Source: Gaiellasilicea sp963730405 (GTDB lineage: Bacteria; Actinomycetota; Thermoleophilia; Gaiellales; Gaiellaceae). Taken from it: a stretch of DNA of 64,000 nt. The notes beneath the pieces were generated by a model. That model was not told the DNA's origin, did no database searches, and was given only the letters and a program-made list of their open reading frames with translations. Location of the stretch: NCBI GenBank assembly GCA_963730405.1, contig CAVSRW010000001.1, forward strand, positions 124,001 through 188,000, given 5' to 3'. This document shows, piece by piece, positions 59,659 through 64,000 of the stretch. The number at the start of each line of letters is the position of its first letter. Within the stretch, counting starts at the first letter, position 1. Position numbers and translations under genes: made by a program.

Positions 59659-60981
59659 GTGGATCCTCTCCGTGTTGCGGTCGTCGGCTCCGGGCCGGCC
59701 GGGTTCTACGCAGCCTCCGCGCTGCTGGCGAGCGACCTCCCGGTCGAGGTCGACCTGCTCGAGCGGCTGCCGACGCCCTGGGGCCTGGTCCGGCTCGGCG
59801 TCGCGCCGGACCACCCGAACATCAAGGCGGTCTCGCGCGCGTTCGAGAAGACGGCCGCGCAGCCCGGCTTCCGCTTCTTCGGCAACGTCGAGGTCGGCCG
59901 GGACGTCGCGCACGAGGAGCTGCGGCGGCTGTACGACGCGGTCGTCTACTCGGTCGGCGCGCAAACGGACCGGCAACTGGGGATCCCGGGCGAGGACCTG
60001 CCGGGCTCGTGGGCGGCGACCGAGTTCGTCGCCTGGTACAACGGGCACCCGGACTTCCAGGAGCTCGAGTTCGACCTCTCGCACGAGCGGGCGGTCGTGA
60101 TCGGGAACGGGAACGTCGCCCTCGACGTCGCACGGATGCTCGCGCTGACGCCGGAGGAGCTCGCGCCGACGGACACGACGGACGCCGCGATCGCGGCCAT
60201 CAACGAGGCGGGGATCAGCGAGATCCTCGTGGTCGGGAGGCGCGGACCCGTGCAGGCCGCGTGGACGCCCGTCGAGGTCGGAGAGCTCGGCGAGCTGGCC
60301 GGTGCGGACATCGTCGTCGATCCGGCGGAGCTGGAGCTCGATGCCGCGAGCGTCGCCGAACTGGAAGCCGCGCCGCCGACGGTGAAGCGGAACGTCGACC
60401 ACCTGCGCGAGTACGCCACACGAACGCCGACGGAGAAGCCGCGGCGGATCGTGCTCCGCTTCCTCACTTCGCCCGTCGCGATCCTGGGCGACGGCAAGGT
60501 CGAGGCGATCGAGCTCGTCCGCAACGAGCTCGTCGAGGGACGCGCCGTCGCGACGGACGAACGGGAGACCGTCCCCTGCGGGATCGTGTTCCGCAGCGTC
60601 GGCTACCAGGGGGTCGGCCTGCCCGGCGTCCCCTTCGACGAGCGCGCGGGGACGATCCCGAACGAGGGCGGGCGCGTCGAGCCCGGCCTCTACGCCGCCG
60701 GCTGGATCAAGCGCGGGCCGAGCGGCGTGATCGGCACGAACAAGAAGGACGCAACCGAGACGATCGGGCTCCTGCTCGAGGACGCCCGAGCGGGGAAGCT
60801 GCCGCCACGCGGCGACGGCACGCTCGAGAGCCTGCTCGCGGAGCGCGGCACCGACGCGGTCATGTACGGCGGCTGGGAGGCGATCGATCGCGCCGAGAAG
60901 GCAGCCGGCGAGCCGCACGGCCGGCCGCGGATCAAGCTCTGCAGCTGGGACGCGCTGCTCGCAGCCGCCAGGGATCGGTAG
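59659..60981 (+). CDS. fprA: FprA-type ferredoxin-NADP(+) reductase
   Basis: The 440-residue flavoprotein matches the adrenodoxin reductase/FprA family. It shows an FAD Rossmann motif VAVVGSGPAGFYAA (about 6-19), LPTPWGLVRLGVAPDHP, an NADP motif VIGNGNVALDVARML, and the C-terminal AGWIKRGPSGVIGTNKKDA. It moves electrons between NADPH and ferredoxin for Fe-S assembly, P450s or other oxygenases. The GTG start appears leaderless. The neighbouring A-type carrier and complex I suggest a shared electron-transfer theme. Confidence 0.93.
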   Translation: MDPLRVAVVGSGPAGFYAASALLASDLPVEVDLLERLPTPWGLVRLGVAPDHPNIKAVSRAFEKTAAQPGFRFFGNVEVGRDVAHEELRRLYDAVVYSVGAQTDRQLGIPGEDLPGSWAATEFVAWYNGHPDFQELEFDLSHERAVVIGNGNVALDVARMLALTPEELAPTDTTDAAIAAINEAGISEILVVGRRGPVQAAWTPVEVGELGELAGADIVVDPAELELDAASVAELEAAPPTVKRNVDHLREYATRTPTEKPRRIVLRFLTSPVAILGDGKVEAIELVRNELVEGRAVATDERETVPCGIVFRSVGYQGVGLPGVPFDERAGTIPNEGGRVEPGLYAAGWIKRGPSGVIGTNKKDATETIGLLLEDARAGKLPPRGDGTLESLLAERGTDAVMYGGWEAIDRAEKAAGEPHGRPRIKLCSWDALLAAARDR

Positions 60982-61084
60982 GCCGCCACCGGCTCCAGCT
61001 TTTGTCCAACCGGTCGGGCCTCTCCGTCCGCCGCGCGTCTCAAAGTCACCCGCGCAGGCTCAATCGCACGGCAAAGGAGAGGCC

Positions 61085-62551
61085 ATGTCAGACACTGCGG
61101 CTCCCCCGGGTGGCGGCGCCGGCTTCCTCGAGAGGTACTTCCGCTTCGGCGAGTACGGGACGACGCTCGGCCGGGACACGATGGCCGGGGTGACGACCTT
61201 CGTCGTCATGTCGTACATCATCTTCGTCAACCCTCAGATCCTCAGCTTCGCCGGGATCGAGGGGCTGTCCGAGATCGGCCTGCCCTTCAACCAGGTGCTC
61301 GCCGCGACGTGTCTCGTCGCCGGCGTGATGACGATCATCATGGGCCTCTACACGAACAAGGCCTATGCGATCGCACCCGGGCTGGGACTGAACGCGGTCG
61401 TCGCCTTCAGCCTCGTCGCGGGGGAAGGGCTCTCGTTCCCGGCGGCGATGGGGCTCGTGGTCGTCGAGGGCATCGCGGTCACGATCCTCGTCCTCACCGG
61501 CATGCGCGAGCGGATCATGGACGCGATCCCGCTCGACCTGAAGAAGGCGATCGCGATCGGGATCGGGCTCTTCATCGCCTTCATCGGCATGACGACCTCA
61601 GGCCTCGTCATCCGCGGGGAGGGCACGGTCGTCGATCTCGCGCCGCTGACCACGTGGCCGGTCTTCGTGACGCTGTTCGGGCTCGCCTTCACGATCATCC
61701 TGCGGGCGCGCGGCGTCCGCGGCGACCTCCTGATCGGGATCATCGTGACGACACTCCTCGCGACGATCATCAACGAGGCGAGCGAGAACGGGGCGGGCTT
61801 CGCCACGGGCGCGTCCTGGCCGGGCGACGTCTACGAGCGGCCCGACCTCTCGCTCGTCGGCGACTTCAACTTCGACGCGTTCACGGAGCTCGCCTTCATC
61901 TCGGCGATCGTCTGGGCGTTCTCGCTCTTCCTCGCCGACTTCTTCGACACGATGGGCACGCTCGTCGGCGTCGGCAAGCAGGCGGGCTACCTGGACGAGA
62001 ACGGCCGGATCGAGGACATCCACAAGCCGCTGCTCGTCGACTCGCTCGCGGCGGTCGCGGGCGGCGCGGCGTCGACATCGTCCGCGACGACGTACATCGA
62101 GTCGGCGTCCGGTGTCAGCGTCGGAGGGCGCACCGGCTGGGTGGCCGTCGTCGCCGGAGCGCTCTTCTTCCCGTTCATGTTCTTCGCCCCGATCATCGGG
62201 ATGGTGCCGCCACAGGCGACGGCGCCGGCCCTGATTCTCGTCGGCTTCCTGATGATGACCGCCCTCACCGAGGCGGAGGAGGACGCAGAGGGGCGCCAGG
62301 ACGGCCGGAAGCTGGCCGGGATCGACTTCACCGATCTCGCGATCGGGCTCGGCGCGGCGTTGACGATCATGTTCATGCCGTTCACGTTCTCGATCACGGA
62401 CGGGATCGGGATGGGCTTCCTCGCCTACACGATCGCCCGCACCGCCCAGGGACGCGCCCGGGAGATTCACCCCTTCATGTGGCTCGCCTCGGCGATGTTC
62501 GTCCTCTACTTCGCGGTGCCTTTCCTTCAGGACACCTTCGACTGGATCTGA
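61085..62551 (+). CDS. NCS2-family purine permease (AzgA type)
   Basis: The 488-residue transporter has about 13-14 membrane segments. It shows the AzgA-type signatures GVTTFVVMSYIIFVNPQIL, IAPGLGLNAVVAFSLV, FDTMGTLVGVGKQAGYLDE and TYIESASGVSVGGRTG. It takes up adenine, guanine or hypoxanthine with protons. ATG 61085 has AAAGGAGA 5 bases upstream, a true Shine-Dalgarno start. The 103-base gap upstream (60982-61084) is its promoter region; I see no riboswitch fold there. Confidence 0.92.
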   Translation: MSDTAAPPGGGAGFLERYFRFGEYGTTLGRDTMAGVTTFVVMSYIIFVNPQILSFAGIEGLSEIGLPFNQVLAATCLVAGVMTIIMGLYTNKAYAIAPGLGLNAVVAFSLVAGEGLSFPAAMGLVVVEGIAVTILVLTGMRERIMDAIPLDLKKAIAIGIGLFIAFIGMTTSGLVIRGEGTVVDLAPLTTWPVFVTLFGLAFTIILRARGVRGDLLIGIIVTTLLATIINEASENGAGFATGASWPGDVYERPDLSLVGDFNFDAFTELAFISAIVWAFSLFLADFFDTMGTLVGVGKQAGYLDENGRIEDIHKPLLVDSLAAVAGGAASTSSATTYIESASGVSVGGRTGWVAVVAGALFFPFMFFAPIIGMVPPQATAPALILVGFLMMTALTEAEEDAEGRQDGRKLAGIDFTDLAIGLGAALTIMFMPFTFSITDGIGMGFLAYTIARTAQGRAREIHPFMWLASAMFVLYFAVPFLQDTFDWI

Positions 62552-62572
62552 GCGCTCGCGGCTCGGGCGCAC

Positions 62573-62578
62573 TACGCT
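62573..62578 (+). promoter_or_regulatory. Candidate -10 box (TACGCT) of the LiaF-like gene
   Basis: TACGCT lies 5 bases before GTG 62584 and 8 before GTG 62587; both are in frame. Confidence 0.4.
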
Positions 62579-62583
62579 TGCCG

Positions 62584-63060
62584 GTGGTGCGCCCGATCCG
62601 AGCAGTCGCGCTCACGACCGTCGGCGCCGTCGCGGGCTTCATGGCGGCGGCGGCCTTCGTCAAGCGCGCGGTCCCGAGCCGCGGCGACGAGCAGAGCGAC
62701 GAGCTCGCGCTGGTCGCCGTCTTCGACGGGATCGAGCTGAAGAGCCGGGCGGCGGCGTTCCGCGGCGGCTCGGTGCTCGCGTGGTACGGCGGCGTGGCGC
62801 TCGATCTGCGCGAGGCGACCCTCGCCCCCGGAGCGCATCTCTCGATCCACACGCTCTCCGGCGGGGTCGCAATCCGCGTACCTCCGAGCTGGCGCCTCGA
62901 GTCGAGCCTGCAGGCGTTTGCGGGCGGGGTCGACGTGCGCCCCGGCGCCGAGGACCCGGACGCGCCGACACTGACGATCGACGGGAGGGCGCTCTTCGGC
63001 GGGATCGCGATCGGAGCGCGCGTCCAGGGCGGCGACGACGAGGAGCCTCCCGCCACGTAG
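62584..63060 (+). CDS. LiaF-like C-terminal domain protein
   Basis: The ~158-residue product has one N-terminal membrane segment (about 7-27) and a repetitive beta structure: FDGIELKSRAAAFRGG, WYGGVALDLREA, LSGGVAIRVPPSWRLE, FAGGVDVR and LFGGIAIGARV. This F-G-G-V-x-x-R repeat is the LiaF/cell-wall-active-antibiotics-response domain, which senses envelope stress in other bacteria. No LiaRS pair is adjacent. The TAG stop is reused in the -10-like box of the next gene. Confidence 0.8.
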   Translation: MVRPIRAVALTTVGAVAGFMAAAAFVKRAVPSRGDEQSDELALVAVFDGIELKSRAAAFRGGSVLAWYGGVALDLREATLAPGAHLSIHTLSGGVAIRVPPSWRLESSLQAFAGGVDVRPGAEDPDAPTLTIDGRALFGGIAIGARVQGGDDEEPPAT

Positions 63061-63063
63061 GCT
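63058..63063 (+). promoter_or_regulatory. Candidate -10 box (TAGGCT) fused to the stop codon of the LiaF-like gene
   Basis: TAGGCT contains the upstream stop codon and lies 6 bases before GTG 63070. Confidence 0.4.
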
Positions 63064-63069
63064 GGCCTC

Positions 63070-64000
63070 GTGGACGAGCTCGCGTTCCTCCCGGCCACGG
63101 AGCACGCGCGCCTCGTCCGGGAGCGCGAGGTCTCGCCGGTCGAGCTCGTCGAGCTCTTCCTGGAGCGGATCGAGCGGCTCGACCCACAGCTCGGCGCCTT
63201 CGTCACGGTCTGCGCCGACGCCGCCCTCGCCGATGCGAGGGCGAAAGCCGACGCTCCGGCGGAGGGGCGGTTCCACGGCGTCCCGATCGCGCTCAAGGAC
63301 CTGGACACGACCGCCGGGATCCGTACGACCTTCTCCTGCGCGGCCTTCGCGGAGAACGTGCCCGACTTCGACCTCGCCCACGTCGCGAAGACCCGCGCCG
63401 CAGGCTTCATCGTGCTCGGCAAGACGAACACGCCCGAGTTCGGCACGACGGCGTTCACCGACTCGCCGCTGAACGGGCCGTGCCGGACGCCGTGGGACCT
63501 CGGCCGCAACGCCGGCGGCTCCAGCGGCGGCGCGGCCGCTGCGGTCGCAGCCGGGCTCGTTGGGATCGCCCAGGGCTCCGACGGCGGCGGCTCGATCAGG
63601 ATCCCCGCCTCGTGCTGCGGCCTCTTCGGGATCAAGGCCTCGCGCGGCCGCGTCTCGAATGCGCCGTTCGTGCCCGGGATCGGGCTCGGCACCACTGGCC
63701 CTCTCACCCGGACCGTGCTCGACGCGGCCGCCTACCTCGACGTCGTCGCCGGGTACGAGTGGGGCGACCCCTTCCCGGCCCCACCGCCCGAGCGGCCCTA
63801 CGTGGACGAGGTCGGAGCCGATCCCGGCCGGCTGCGGATCGCCGTGACGACGGAGCCGCCGATCGCGACTCAGGTCGACCGTGCGAGCAGGGCAGCTGTA
63901 CAAGAGGCAGTCGAGCTGCTCGGCTCACTCGGCCACGACGTCGAGGAGGCCTCGCCGGACTGGGGCGGCCCGGAGCTGATGGAGGACTTCCTCCCGGTCT
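63070..64000 (+). CDS. Amidase signature family enzyme (cut by window edge)
   Basis: The first ~310 residues of an amidase are present. The Ser-cisSer-Lys triad is complete: Lys76 in PIALKDLDT, cis-Ser151 in GRNAGGSSGGAAAAVA, and nucleophile Ser175 in GSDGGGSIRIPA, with spacing as in GatA. The C-terminus lies outside the window. Candidates are a general amidase or a GatA-like paralogue; no gatB or gatC is adjacent. GTG 63070 appears leaderless. Confidence 0.92.
   Translation, partial: MDELAFLPATEHARLVREREVSPVELVELFLERIERLDPQLGAFVTVCADAALADARAKADAPAEGRFHGVPIALKDLDTTAGIRTTFSCAAFAENVPDFDLAHVAKTRAAGFIVLGKTNTPEFGTTAFTDSPLNGPCRTPWDLGRNAGGSSGGAAAAVAAGLVGIAQGSDGGGSIRIPASCCGLFGIKASRGRVSNAPFVPGIGLGTTGPLTRTVLDAAAYLDVVAGYEWGDPFPAPPPERPYVDEVGADPGRLRIAVTTEPPIATQVDRASRAAVQEAVELLGSLGHDVEEASPDWGGPELMEDFLPV

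Noticed and set aside
60982..61084. Purine riboswitch upstream of the NCS2 permease
   Set aside because: The 103-base leader lacks a recognisable three-way junction or the conserved purine-aptamer core.
1..64000. CRISPR arrays, tRNA or rRNA genes, transposases, phage genes
   Set aside because: No regularly spaced repeats, no cloverleaf with a CCA-adjacent T-arm, and no integrase, transposase or structural phage proteins were seen on either strand.

Overview
The window is about 64 kb of very GC-rich DNA with almost no spacer. The longest gap without a gene is about 210 bases, at 35587-35798. Gene content and codon use suggest an actinobacterium; a deep branch such as Thermoleophilia (Gaiellales/Solirubrobacterales-like) is my best guess. 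The reasons are the actinobacterial-type RNB nuclease, the FprA-type reductase, the Mrp without a CxxC motif, the many GTG starts, and a high share of apparently leaderless genes. I see no rRNA, tRNA, CRISPR array, prophage or insertion sequence, so this reads as ordinary chromosome rather than a mobile island.

Layout. At 1-6.6 kb two large LAL/LuxR-type ATPase regulators flank an RNB-domain nuclease, followed by small cupin and DUF4242-like genes. At 6.6-15.4 kb lies a compact divergon: a CUT1-type ABC importer (two permeases, a Tat-exported binding protein and an ATPase), an MDR oxidoreductase, a CoA-acylating (methyl)malonate-semialdehyde dehydrogenase and a class III aminotransferase. Together these look like uptake and breakdown of an amino- or aldehyde-yielding substrate. 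At 15.4-18.3 kb are a MarR repressor, YceI, an FMN reductase, a hydrolase and an AhpE-like peroxiredoxin, with a clear promoter and candidate operator between marR and yceI. At 18.2-25.3 kb are rarA, a tryptophan 2,3-dioxygenase-like gene, an M20 peptidase, pabB, pabC, a DUF1385 gene and pncB. At 25.3-30.7 kb are a nicotinamidase-like hydrolase (NAD salvage with pncB), a methyltransferase, an FtsH-like protease, methylmalonyl-CoA epimerase, a sigma factor and a YchF-like GTPase.

At 30.7-44.7 kb is a mixed housekeeping stretch: an esterase, an EamA transporter, a YhaM-like nuclease, DUF1015 and inositol-phosphatase genes, a response regulator/histidine kinase pair with a secreted barrel protein, Mrp, a HAD phosphatase, an Ldh_2-like enzyme, a cupin-TPR protein, DUF1028 and UPF0173 genes. 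At 44.7-58.6 kb is a complete 14-gene respiratory complex I operon (nuoA to nuoN, minus strand) in which nearly every gene overlaps the next. Divergent from it is an A-type Fe-S carrier. At 58.7-64 kb follow a YidB-like protein, FprA-type ferredoxin-NADP reductase, an NCS2 purine permease, a LiaF-like protein and an amidase cut by the right edge.

Two window-wide signals stand out. First, five genes in the first 25 kb are each broken by exactly one extra base, which looks like residual insertion errors of a long-read assembly rather than biology. Second, about 17 genes have a TANNNT -10 box 5-9 bases before the start codon with no Shine-Dalgarno sequence. That is the signature of leaderless mRNAs, including three cases where the TAG stop of the upstream gene is also the start of the -10 box.
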